DNA of 22,908 nucleotides from Ignavibacteriales bacterium (lineage in GTDB: Bacteria > Bacteroidota > Ignavibacteria > Ignavibacteriales > Melioribacteraceae), in NCBI GenBank assembly GCA_007280825.1, contig QYQI01000007.1, forward strand, positions 1-22,908, in the 5' to 3' direction. This document shows, in pieces, positions 15,778-22,908 of the stretch (position 1 is the first letter of the stretch; each line of letters begins with the position of its first letter). Made by a program: the position numbers and the translations under genes. Below the pieces are notes generated by a model, which ran no database searches, was not told the origin of the DNA, and worked only from the letters and a program-made list of their open reading frames with translations.

Positions 15778-16680
15778 ATGGTAAATCAATCCCGCCGCGA
15801 CTTTCTAAAGACAGCCGCACTTGTAGGAACAGCAGTTACCGGATTATCATCAAAGACAAAAGCAGCACCAAAGAATATTTTATCTGAAGATCGAATGGGT
15901 GTGTTAGTTGATACCACTGTGTGTATCGGATGCCGTAAATGTGAATGGTCTTGTAAAATTGCTCACGATTTGGAAAGTCCTTCTATTGAAGTTTATGATG
16001 ATAGAAGTGTTTTCAAAACAATGAGACGACCCGATTCTAAAGCATTAACGGTTGTAAATGAATATAAGAATCTTGATGAGGAAAAATTTCCGATCAATGT
16101 AAAAGTACAATGTATGCATTGCGATCATCCGGCATGCGTCTCTGCGTGCATAGTTGGTGCTTTATCGAAACAAGAAAACGGATCAGTAATTTGGGATACA
16201 GACAAATGTATCGGCTGCCGTTATTGTATGGTGGCATGCCCATTTCAAGTTCCGGCATTCGAATTTGAGAATGCATTAAAACCTGATATTAAGAAATGCG
16301 ATTTCTGTTTCGAACGAACTAAAGAAGGAAAACTTCCTGCTTGCACGGAAATTTGTCCTGTTGAAGCCATAACATACGGAAGAAGAGAAGATCTTGTTAA
16401 AGCGGCACATCAAAAAATTAAAAACTATCCCGATCGTTACATCAATCGTGTGTTTGGTGAATATGAAGTTGGTGGAACTTCATGGATCTATTTAGCAAAC
16501 ACAGAATTTGAGAAATTGAATTTTCCGAAACTCGGAAAAGATCCTGCACCCGGAGTTAGTGAAGCAATCCAGCATGGAATCTTTGCTTACTTTGTTCCGC
16601 CAGTAGCTCTTTATGCATTACTCGGCGGAGTTATGTGGATCAATAAAAATAAAAAGAAATCCGAGAATGAGGAGATATAA
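15778..16680 (+). CDS. Tat-exported four-[4Fe-4S] electron-transfer protein (HybA/HmcB-like)
   Basis: A 300-residue iron-sulfur protein with a twin-arginine signal (SRRDFLKTAALVG, residues 5-17) and a C-terminal membrane helix (~269-289), the architecture of HybA. Sixteen cysteines fall into four clusters: CIGCRKCEWSC, CMHCDHPACVSAC, CIGCRYCMVACP, and CDFC followed 11 residues later by CTEICP. It should sit on the periplasmic side of the inner membrane and pass electrons between the quinone site of the NrfD-like partner and periplasmic cytochromes. The NrfD-like gene follows after two bases and its ribosome-binding site overlaps this gene's end, so the two are coupled. HybA is normally paired with a hydrogenase, but no hydrogenase subunit is present here; the Desulfovibrio HmcB context is the closer parallel. 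Direction of electron flow is not determined by sequence. Confidence 0.92.
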   Translation: MVNQSRRDFLKTAALVGTAVTGLSSKTKAAPKNILSEDRMGVLVDTTVCIGCRKCEWSCKIAHDLESPSIEVYDDRSVFKTMRRPDSKALTVVNEYKNLDEEKFPINVKVQCMHCDHPACVSACIVGALSKQENGSVIWDTDKCIGCRYCMVACPFQVPAFEFENALKPDIKKCDFCFERTKEGKLPACTEICPVEAITYGRREDLVKAAHQKIKNYPDRYINRVFGEYEVGGTSWIYLANTEFEKLNFPKLGKDPAPGVSEAIQHGIFAYFVPPVALYALLGGVMWINKNKKKSENEEI

Positions 16681-16682
16681 TT

Positions 16683-17921
16683 ATGGAAGATTCCAAACCT
16701 ACACCAATGAAAAAAAAATATTTTACTCCTGTTGTAATTGGATTAGTTGTTTTAGCCCTTAACGGATTAATGTTCTTACTTGCCCGATTCATATTCGGAA
16801 TTGGTGCAGTTACAAATCTTGATAACCAGCATCCATGGGGAATTTGGATCGGTCTTGATGTTGCTGCCGGAGTTGCACTTGCTGCCGGCGGATTTACTAC
16901 TGCCGCATTAGGACACATCATGCACAAAGATCAATATCATGCAATCATCCGTCCTGCGCTTTTAACTGCAGCACTAGGTTATACTTTTGTAGCCGTAAGT
17001 GTAATGATAGATCTCGGACGTTACTATTATATCTGGCATCCATTTATTATGTGGAATGGAAATTCGGTTCTTTTTGAAGTTGGTATTTGTGTAATAATTT
17101 ACCTGGCGGTTCTTTATATTGAATTTTTACCGATCGTATGTGAAAGATTTATCGGAAGAATTAATCTTCCGGAATTCTTAAAAAGTCTTAACAATCCTCT
17201 CGATAAACTTTTAAGAATTTTAGATAAAGGTCTGAATAAGACAATGTTCATTTTCATTATTGCCGGAGTTGTACTTTCTTGTTTACATCAATCATCTCTT
17301 GGAACTTTGATGGTAATTGCAGGACCGAAGATGCATCCGCTCTGGCAAACACCAATTCTTCCTTTACTTTTTTTACTCTCTGCTGTTTCGGTTGGATTGC
17401 CAATGGTAATTATGGAATCATTAATTACATCAAAATCTTTCGGCTTAAAACCTGAGATGCATATTCTTTCCAATCTTGGAAGTATGGTCGCACCTCTGCT
17501 TGGAATTTATCTAGCATTCAAAATCGGTGATATGATGATTCGCCAAACATTTGTTTACTTAACTACATTTAGTGCCGCAAGTGTAATGTTCACTGTTGAA
17601 TTATTATTTGGTGTAATCATTCCTCTAAGAATGTTCATGTCGCGGCAAGTAAATAAATCACCACTTGGATTATTGATTGCTTCGTTCCTTGTAATCTTCG
17701 GAGTATTTCTAAATCGTCTGAATAACTTTTTAGTTGCCTACACTCCGCCATATGAAGTTCATTCTTATTTCCCTTCCATTGGAGAAATTTCAGTAACAAT
17801 CGGCTTCGTTGCATTCGAAATTCTCTTGTTTAGAATTGCAGTAATGATTTTTCCGATTGTAAGTGTACCTAATACATCAGCACAACGAACAAAATATTCG
17901 ATCCGCGGAGGTGCACAATGA
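16683..17921 (+). CDS. NrfD/HybB/PsrC-family integral membrane quinone-site protein
   Basis: This 412-residue protein has about ten membrane helices and matches the HybB branch of the NrfD/PsrC family, including the N-terminal block HPWGIWIGLDVAAGVALAAG (residues 50-69) with FTTAALGHI after it. These proteins hold a menaquinone/menaquinol site and transmit electrons to or from a periplasmic [4Fe-4S] subunit without heme of their own. Several charged or His residues within helices (LGHIMHKDQYH, DLGRYYYIWHP) could belong to the quinone pocket. Translation is tied to its neighbours: it starts two bases after the iron-sulfur gene and its stop overlaps the start of the cytochrome gene (ATGA). GAGGAG at 16669-16674 gives a good ribosome-binding site. 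Confidence 0.92.
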   Translation: MEDSKPTPMKKKYFTPVVIGLVVLALNGLMFLLARFIFGIGAVTNLDNQHPWGIWIGLDVAAGVALAAGGFTTAALGHIMHKDQYHAIIRPALLTAALGYTFVAVSVMIDLGRYYYIWHPFIMWNGNSVLFEVGICVIIYLAVLYIEFLPIVCERFIGRINLPEFLKSLNNPLDKLLRILDKGLNKTMFIFIIAGVVLSCLHQSSLGTLMVIAGPKMHPLWQTPILPLLFLLSAVSVGLPMVIMESLITSKSFGLKPEMHILSNLGSMVAPLLGIYLAFKIGDMMIRQTFVYLTTFSAASVMFTVELLFGVIIPLRMFMSRQVNKSPLGLLIASFLVIFGVFLNRLNNFLVAYTPPYEVHSYFPSIGEISVTIGFVAFEILLFRIAVMIFPIVSVPNTSAQRTKYSIRGGAQ

Positions 17922-19051
17922 AAACTAAAATATTAATTTTATTTCTTTTCTGTGCGTTCATCGTCAATACACAAACTCAAAAAAAAGTTCACCCAAATCT
18001 TAATGGAATAACTTGTAAAACTTGTCATTCATGTGATATTCCGACAAAAGAAAATCCTTGCGTGATACCATGTCCTCGTGAGAAAATGGTTTCCATTGAT
18101 CAGTCGCCCGAAGAAGGCCCTTCGGTTTTAACAATAGATAAATTTAAAAAACAGACTGATATTTATAGTCCTGTAATTTTTTCTCACCGGTTACATGCAG
18201 AAATGAGCGGCATGTCAGGCGGTTGTAAAATGTGTCATCATTATAATCCGCCAGGACAAGTGATTGGATGTTCCGATTGTCACGAGCTAATGCGTAAACG
18301 TACAGATGTAAGTAAGCCTGATCTTAAAGGCGCATACCATCGTCAATGTATGGAGTGCCATCGTACATGGAGCGGAAAAATTGATTGTGAGTCTTGCCAT
18401 ACTTTGAATGGTACATCACAAAACATAAAAGCACAAACGTTAACTGAAAAAAGTTCAAAGCGTGTACATCCTAAAATTATTGCGCCTACAACTTTAAAAT
18501 TCGATACTCCTTCAGCATCCGGTAAGATGGTTACTTTTTATCATTCTCAACATGTTGATTTGTTTGGGTTAGAGTGCCAGAGTTGTCATACAAATGAAAG
18601 TTGTGCGAAGTGCCATACAAAAGATAAAACCGCTTTACTAAAAATTAAAACGACTGAACAAAAACATGCAGTTTGTTCAACCTGTCACAACACAAAACAA
18701 AACTGCAACACTTGCCATTCTAACTCTGTTCAAGAAGGATTTAATCACGCAACTAAAACCGGATTTGATATTACCAAGTTTCATGGAAAAGTTTCCTGCA
18801 AAACATGCCACACTGAAAAAAGAAAATTCACCGGGCTTAATTCCGAATGTATTAATTGTCACGGTAAATGGACTCAAGAAAATTTCCAGCATAAAGTTAC
18901 CGGTGTTATTCTAGATGAAACGCACTTAACATTGGAATGCAAAGACTGTCATCAAGAAAAGAATTATTCTAAACCAATTTGCACCAATTGTCACGAAGAT
19001 AAATCTTTCCCTAAAAATGTTCCGGGAAAACTAATTAAGAAGAACGGATGA
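17918..19051 (+). CDS. Periplasmic 13-heme c-type cytochrome
   Basis: The 377-residue product has a signal peptide (residues 1-~20) and thirteen CxxCH heme-c motifs, the first at Cys33 (CKTCH) and the last near the C-terminus (CTNCH). Extra histidines (for example FSHRLH, FYHSQH, KFHGK, FNHAT) could be distal ligands for bis-His hemes. Directly after the first heme motif comes a separate Cys pattern, with Cys39, Cys48 and Cys52 in CHSC...PCVIPCPR, which may hold another metal or a disulfide. It should receive electrons from, or deliver them to, the iron-sulfur/NrfD pair in the periplasm, much as HmcA does in Desulfovibrio, though HmcA has more hemes. Start and stop overlap both neighbours by ATGA, which strongly argues for one complex and coordinated synthesis with the sensor kinase. 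Confidence 0.92.
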   Translation: MKTKILILFLFCAFIVNTQTQKKVHPNLNGITCKTCHSCDIPTKENPCVIPCPREKMVSIDQSPEEGPSVLTIDKFKKQTDIYSPVIFSHRLHAEMSGMSGGCKMCHHYNPPGQVIGCSDCHELMRKRTDVSKPDLKGAYHRQCMECHRTWSGKIDCESCHTLNGTSQNIKAQTLTEKSSKRVHPKIIAPTTLKFDTPSASGKMVTFYHSQHVDLFGLECQSCHTNESCAKCHTKDKTALLKIKTTEQKHAVCSTCHNTKQNCNTCHSNSVQEGFNHATKTGFDITKFHGKVSCKTCHTEKRKFTGLNSECINCHGKWTQENFQHKVTGVILDETHLTLECKDCHQEKNYSKPICTNCHEDKSFPKNVPGKLIKKNG

Positions 19052-20925
19052 TACTTGTTCGAAAAATATTTGGGAAGATCAGCTTAAAACTAATTGGCGT
19101 AGTTAGTGTAACTGTAATTTTGATTATTGGAGTTTATTCATATTTCAATGTCACATCACAAAGTGATGTTCTACTTGCCGAGGTTGAGCGCCATGCAAAT
19201 CAATTAAGCGAATCCGTTAAGAACTCAACTCGCTATGTGATGTTATTGAATCAACGCGATCATATTCAAGAGATGATCAACAGAATCGGGAAAGACCCGG
19301 CAATTGATAACGTTCGCATCTTGAACAAAGAGGGTGAAATAATTTACTCTGCTCATCCTGAAGACATCGGCAAGATGCTGGATAAACAAGCAGAAAGCTG
19401 TTATGCATGTCACGCAGAAAATAAAGCACTGGAAAAATTACCAATTCGACAACGAACAAGAATTTTCAAAACACACTCCGATTCATCACGCATCCTTGGA
19501 ATAATTAATCCTATCTACAATGAGAAATCTTGTTACCTAGCTGATTGCCATGCGCACTCTGAAAATGCAAAAGTTCTTGGTGTTCTTGATATTACAATTT
19601 CACTTACAGAAGTTGACGAGCAGATAAAACAAAACGAAATCCGTGAAATATTATTTGCAGTTATTGCAATTACTGCTATTGGTTTCATTATCGGGTTTTT
19701 TGTAAAACGCTGGGTTGATCATCCGGTTAGAGAATTAGTAAATGCAACAGATCAGGTAGCCGCCGGTAATTTGAATTACATCATTAAAAATCTAAGTACT
19801 GATGAATTAGGAACGCTGGGAAAATCATTCAATAATATGATCAAGAAGCTCGATGAGACAAGTCAACAATTATATCAATCAACCAAAATGGCTTCACTTG
19901 GACAGTTGGCTGCAGGCGTTGCACACGAAATAAATAATCCGCTTACCGGAGTTCTAACCTACAGCAGTTTTTTGTTGAAACGGACAAAAGACAATCCGCA
20001 AATGCAGGAAGACCTTAATGTAATTGTACGCGAGACTTTGAGAAGCCGTGAAATTGTTAAAGGGTTACTTGATTTTGCACGGCAGTCAACACCAAAGAAA
20101 AGTTCTATTGATGTAAACGATATAATTAATCATGCCATTGCGGTTGTAAACAATCAACTAAAACTGAATAAAGTAAATCTTGTAAAAGAATTAGATCCAT
20201 CGCTTCCAAAAATTACAGCTGATGCAAATCAGATTCAGCAAGTTTTCTTAAATCTATTTGTAAATGGCATTGATGCAATCGGTCAAAACGGCGGAACACT
20301 AATTGTGAAAACTTCGCAAATCAGTTTATCTCCAAGAGGAATTACACAGATCAAAAGTGCAGTGTGTGCAAAAACTCATAGTCTGATTGATGCAGAACAT
20401 AAAATCGGAGGAATGCCGTCCCTGAGAATGAAAATCAAATCGAATGGTAATGAAGGATTCGTTAACATTGATCCGGTTTACGGAAGTTATCGTCATTACT
20501 TCGGAATTGCATACGATAAAAACAGCAGTGTAAATCTTGCTTGCCCAGTTTGCGATATTTCATTTTTAGATAAGAATAGTAAATGCCCAAAGTGCGGCGG
20601 ACCAATCTATAAATTTCAAATACCAAATCAAGGATTTCTTGAAGGATGTGCTTCATTCAAAGATGATTGGCAAAAATGGGATTTTGTTGACCGAGCCGGT
20701 GAAAAAAAATTTGTTGAAATAAATGTAACAGATTCCGGCTGCGGAATTCCGCCTGAAAACTTAAATAAAATCTTTGAACCTTTTTTTACAACAAAAGGTC
20801 AGCGTGGAACCGGACTTGGTCTTTCCGTTATTTGGGGAATCATTGATAATCATAACGGATCCATTACAGTTGAAAGTAAAGTCGGCATAGGCACAACATT
20901 TTCGGTTCGATTACCTCAACAATGA
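19048..20925 (+). CDS. Heme-sensing type histidine kinase with zinc-ribbon insertion in the ATPase domain
   Basis: A 625-residue membrane sensor kinase. Membrane helix 1 (~11-33) is followed by a periplasmic domain (~34-200) with a CYACH motif (118-122) and an atypical CX4CH motif (CYLADCH, 162-168), either or both able to carry heme c. Helix 2 (~200-219), HAMP (~220-275) and HisKA with His293 (VAHEINNPL) follow. The ATPase domain has its N box at Asn402/Asn406, DSGCGIP (562-568) and GTGLGL (587-592). Between the N box and DSGCGIP an extra ~120 residues (about 430-551) contain CPVC (499-502) and CPKC (513-516), a zinc-ribbon pattern, plus Cys440, His444 and Cys534. The frame is continuous through it. 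ATGA overlap with the cytochrome gene suggests it senses the redox state of that complex and phosphorylates the two receiver proteins downstream. Confidence 0.9.
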   Translation: MILVRKIFGKISLKLIGVVSVTVILIIGVYSYFNVTSQSDVLLAEVERHANQLSESVKNSTRYVMLLNQRDHIQEMINRIGKDPAIDNVRILNKEGEIIYSAHPEDIGKMLDKQAESCYACHAENKALEKLPIRQRTRIFKTHSDSSRILGIINPIYNEKSCYLADCHAHSENAKVLGVLDITISLTEVDEQIKQNEIREILFAVIAITAIGFIIGFFVKRWVDHPVRELVNATDQVAAGNLNYIIKNLSTDELGTLGKSFNNMIKKLDETSQQLYQSTKMASLGQLAAGVAHEINNPLTGVLTYSSFLLKRTKDNPQMQEDLNVIVRETLRSREIVKGLLDFARQSTPKKSSIDVNDIINHAIAVVNNQLKLNKVNLVKELDPSLPKITADANQIQQVFLNLFVNGIDAIGQNGGTLIVKTSQISLSPRGITQIKSAVCAKTHSLIDAEHKIGGMPSLRMKIKSNGNEGFVNIDPVYGSYRHYFGIAYDKNSSVNLACPVCDISFLDKNSKCPKCGGPIYKFQIPNQGFLEGCASFKDDWQKWDFVDRAGEKKFVEINVTDSGCGIPPENLNKIFEPFFTTKGQRGTGLGLSVIWGIIDNHNGSITVESKVGIGTTFSVRLPQQ

Positions 20926-20943
20926 TATTTCAAAAAATATTTG

Positions 20944-21735
20944 ATGAAAGAACAAACTAACATATTAATCATTGATGACGAAGAAGTAGTTATAAGTTCG
21001 ATCTCAAAGATTGCAACATTGGAAGGATATTCAGTTGATTCTGTTCTAGATGCTTTTTCTGCACTGCAAAAAATTTCATCATCAAAATATAATCTCATCA
21101 TTTGCGATATTATGCTTCCCGGAATGGACGGGTTTCAATTTCTAGCGGAACTCGAATCTAAACGGATTGATACACCAGTTATAATGACGACAGGTTATTC
21201 GACAATTGAAAATGCCGTTAAATCACTTTACACCGGAGCGATTGAATTTATTCCCAAACCATTTACAGTTGATGAGATGATAAGTGTGATCAGCCGCGGA
21301 ATAAAATATAGTTCAATTATGAAATTAAGAAAGTCCAATGATGATTCAATTTTACTTGTTCCATGTCCGGCAAAATATTATCGCTTGGGTTATTCGGGTT
21401 GGATGAATAAAGATAACGACGGATCAGTTCTTATCGGCGCAACAGATTCTTTCATAAAAACAATTGATCAAATAAAAAAAATTGAGTTACTCAGTACAAA
21501 TGAAAAATTAACTCAGGCAACACCGGCAGTAAAGTTTGAAACCGAGGATGGTTTAGTCCACCAACTATATTCCGTTATAAGCGGAATTATTATAGCCGGT
21601 AACGAAAGATTGATTAACGAACCTGAGTTGTTGGAAAAAGATCCTTATTTCGATGGATGGATTTACAGGATTGTTCCAACAGAACTTGAATATGAAATGA
21701 AATTATTAATTCCATGCAGTTCAGATAGATCTTAA
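20944..21735 (+). CDS. Response regulator with degenerate GcvH-like output domain
   Basis: A 263-residue protein. Residues ~5-120 are a CheY-like receiver with acidic pocket DDEE (11-14), phosphoacceptor Asp55 and Lys105. Residues ~148-250 match the glycine-cleavage H-protein fold: GWMNKDNDGSVLIGATDS resembles the HEWLR...VGIT block, and ISGIIIAGNERLINEPELL with DPYFDGWIYRI follows the H-protein pattern SGxIxxxNxxLxxxPEL...PYxxGWI closely. Counting back from the conserved SG, the lipoyl lysine position is Gly203, so this domain cannot be lipoylated in the normal way. No DNA-binding domain is present. The ATG at 20944 is preferred over the TTG at 20941; no clear ribosome-binding site is seen. 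It lies 18 bases after the kinase gene. The output is likely protein-protein interaction; the partner is unknown. Confidence 0.85.
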   Translation: MKEQTNILIIDDEEVVISSISKIATLEGYSVDSVLDAFSALQKISSSKYNLIICDIMLPGMDGFQFLAELESKRIDTPVIMTTGYSTIENAVKSLYTGAIEFIPKPFTVDEMISVISRGIKYSSIMKLRKSNDDSILLVPCPAKYYRLGYSGWMNKDNDGSVLIGATDSFIKTIDQIKKIELLSTNEKLTQATPAVKFETEDGLVHQLYSVISGIIIAGNERLINEPELLEKDPYFDGWIYRIVPTELEYEMKLLIPCSSDRS

Positions 21736-21746
21736 GTTTATTAATT

Positions 21747-21752
21747 AAGGAG
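21747..21752 (+). promoter_or_regulatory. Ribosome-binding site of the last gene
   Basis: AAGGAG lies seven bases before the ATG at 21760 and fixes the start of the membrane-anchored receiver protein, just ahead of its N-terminal hydrophobic helix. Confidence 0.7.
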
Positions 21753-21759
21753 AATAATT

Positions 21760-22908
21760 ATGCCGCTCTTCATTTTAGCAGTAATCATTTTTATCATCGC
21801 CGATGTAATAATAAGATACGCGATCAAGACCGTAAATGAAAAGAAAACTCGCAAAGAGAGAGAAACAATACTTGAAGAAAGTGTGAACATTGATTTCAGC
21901 AAAGAAGCTGTTTCTCTCAAGCGTGTTGAAGTAACAAATCCGAAAGCAAAAATTTTATGTGTTGATGATGAGAATGTGATACTCGATAGTTTCCGAAAAA
22001 TATTAGTTCTTGATGGCTATACAGTTGATACTGTAAGCTCCGGTCCGGAAGCAATAAATTTAATTAAATCTCATCACTATGATTTTGTTTTTACGGATTT
22101 GAAAATGCCTGAGATGGATGGTGTTGAAGTAACTAAAACGGTTAAATTTTTACGGCCGGATATAGATGTAATAATCATTACCGGTTATGCTACAGTTGAA
22201 ACTGCTGTTGATTGTATGAAACTCGGTGCGCTAGATTATGTTCAAAAACCATTTACCGAAGATGAACTTCTTGAGTTCACAAAAAAATCTTTGATCAAGA
22301 GACAAGACCGAATCCAAAAACAATTAAAACCACGTGTACATATTACTCATCTTAACGAAAATGAAAAATTAAATGTTGGCGAATTTGCAATTCCAGGTGG
22401 CGTTTTTATTTCGGAGGGACATTGCTGGGCAGGTATTTCTCAAGAAGGAGCTGTTAGAATTGGTATAGATGATTTTGCAAAAAAATTAATCGGCAAAATT
22501 GATGATATCGAGTTTCCTAATCTTGGAATGGCAATCGCAAAAGGACAACCATTATTCAGTATTAAACAAGGGAAAAAATCAATTCAATTTAATTCACCGG
22601 TTAGCGGACAAGTTGCAAAAGTAAATTTGGATCTTGGTGATAGCCTGGATACGCTTGATTATTCCACTTACGAAAAAAATTGGATCTGTGTTATTGATGC
22701 GGACAAATTAGATTTTGAATTAGCACAACTCAAAATCGGAAAAAACGCAGTTAACTTTTACCAAGATGAAATAGAGAGATACACAAAGCGTATCAAAGAC
22801 TTTATTAAGAACGGAGATGATAAAAAAGATAGCTTTGAACTTTACTGGGGTCAATTGCAAAACTTAGAAGAAAAAGATTGGTACATAATAACCGGAGAGT
22901 TTTTTAAG
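21760..22908 (+). CDS. Membrane-anchored response regulator with GcvH-like domain (3' end cut by window)
   Basis: An open frame of 383 codons runs to the window edge without a stop. It begins with a membrane helix (MPLFILAVIIFIIADVIIRY, residues 1-20) and a charged linker. A receiver domain (~62-182) has DDEN pocket residues, phosphoacceptor Asp113 (FTDLKMPEMDG) and Lys163. A GcvH-like domain follows (~205-320), with HCWAGISQEGAVRIGIDDFA and SPVSGQVAKVN at the lipoyl hairpin. Counting back from PVSG, Lys272 (in KQGKKSIQ) aligns with the lipoyl lysine, although the usual Glu-Ser before it is missing. A helical, charged C-terminal tail continues past residue 320. It starts 24 bases after the previous receiver gene and is the last member of the redox operon within view. 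A membrane-anchored regulator without a DNA-binding domain suggests action at the membrane, possibly on the electron-transfer complex. Confidence 0.85.
   Translation, partial: MPLFILAVIIFIIADVIIRYAIKTVNEKKTRKERETILEESVNIDFSKEAVSLKRVEVTNPKAKILCVDDENVILDSFRKILVLDGYTVDTVSSGPEAINLIKSHHYDFVFTDLKMPEMDGVEVTKTVKFLRPDIDVIIITGYATVETAVDCMKLGALDYVQKPFTEDELLEFTKKSLIKRQDRIQKQLKPRVHITHLNENEKLNVGEFAIPGGVFISEGHCWAGISQEGAVRIGIDDFAKKLIGKIDDIEFPNLGMAIAKGQPLFSIKQGKKSIQFNSPVSGQVAKVNLDLGDSLDTLDYSTYEKNWICVIDADKLDFELAQLKIGKNAVNFYQDEIERYTKRIKDFIKNGDDKKDSFELYWGQLQNLEEKDWYIITGEFFK

Noticed and set aside
15778..17921. Hydrogenase-2 (HybA/HybB) operon
   Set aside because: The iron-sulfur and membrane proteins look HybA/HybB-like, but no NiFe hydrogenase large or small subunit or maturation gene is present; a cytochrome and regulators follow instead.
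20335..20700. Frameshift or assembly error in the histidine kinase
   Set aside because: The frame is uninterrupted from the N box through the extra region to DSGCGIP and GTGLGL, codon use does not change, and the insert has ordered Cys pairs.

Overview
The window is AT-rich, densely packed DNA from a Gram-negative bacterium of the Bacteroidota/Chlorobiota-Ignavibacteriota group. An anaerobic or facultative Ignavibacteria-like organism is my best guess. The support is a DUF2723 glycosyltransferase, a Bacteroidetes-type AMP nucleosidase, a signal-peptide-bearing outer-membrane barrel, weak Shine-Dalgarno sites on many genes, one TAnnTTTG-like promoter element, and a menaquinol/multiheme-cytochrome redox operon. 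No rRNA, tRNA, CRISPR array, insertion sequence or phage gene was recognised.

Left part (1-13,530). A small charged protein and a DUF2723 membrane glycosyltransferase are followed by a clear hairpin terminator and a GT9 (heptosyltransferase-type) enzyme. On the minus strand, reading leftward, come ornithine aminotransferase (rocD), a secreted Zn-dependent phospholipase C/S1-P1 nuclease-fold protein, and a LOG-family protein coupled to it by a TAATG overlap. Next on the minus strand is a large orphan hybrid histidine kinase. On the plus strand are a PAP2 phosphatase with AMP nucleosidase, a small secreted protein, then (after a minus-strand EamA transporter) a cupin and an outer-membrane barrel.

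Aromatic gene (13,535-15,586, minus). One 683-residue polypeptide joins chorismate mutase, prephenate dehydratase, an ACT domain and DAHP synthase. It therefore carries the entry step and the phenylalanine-branch steps of aromatic biosynthesis in one chain.

Right part (15,778-22,908, plus; the most interesting region). This is a tight operon with ATGA overlaps. It encodes a Tat-exported four-[4Fe-4S] HybA/HmcB-type protein, a HybB/NrfD-type quinone-site membrane protein and a 13-CxxCH periplasmic cytochrome. A sensor histidine kinase follows, with heme-binding motifs in its periplasmic domain and a ~120-residue zinc-ribbon-containing insertion inside its ATPase domain. Last are two response regulators whose outputs are not DNA-binding domains but GcvH-like (glycine cleavage H-protein/lipoyl) folds. 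One has lost the lipoyl lysine. The other keeps a lysine there, is anchored by an N-terminal membrane helix, and runs off the window end. No hydrogenase, molybdopterin or other catalytic subunit is visible. The layout recalls the Desulfovibrio Hmc complex with its rrf1 regulator. It suggests a transmembrane electron conduit whose redox state is sensed by heme and signalled to an unusual H-protein-like effector. That last step is inference.
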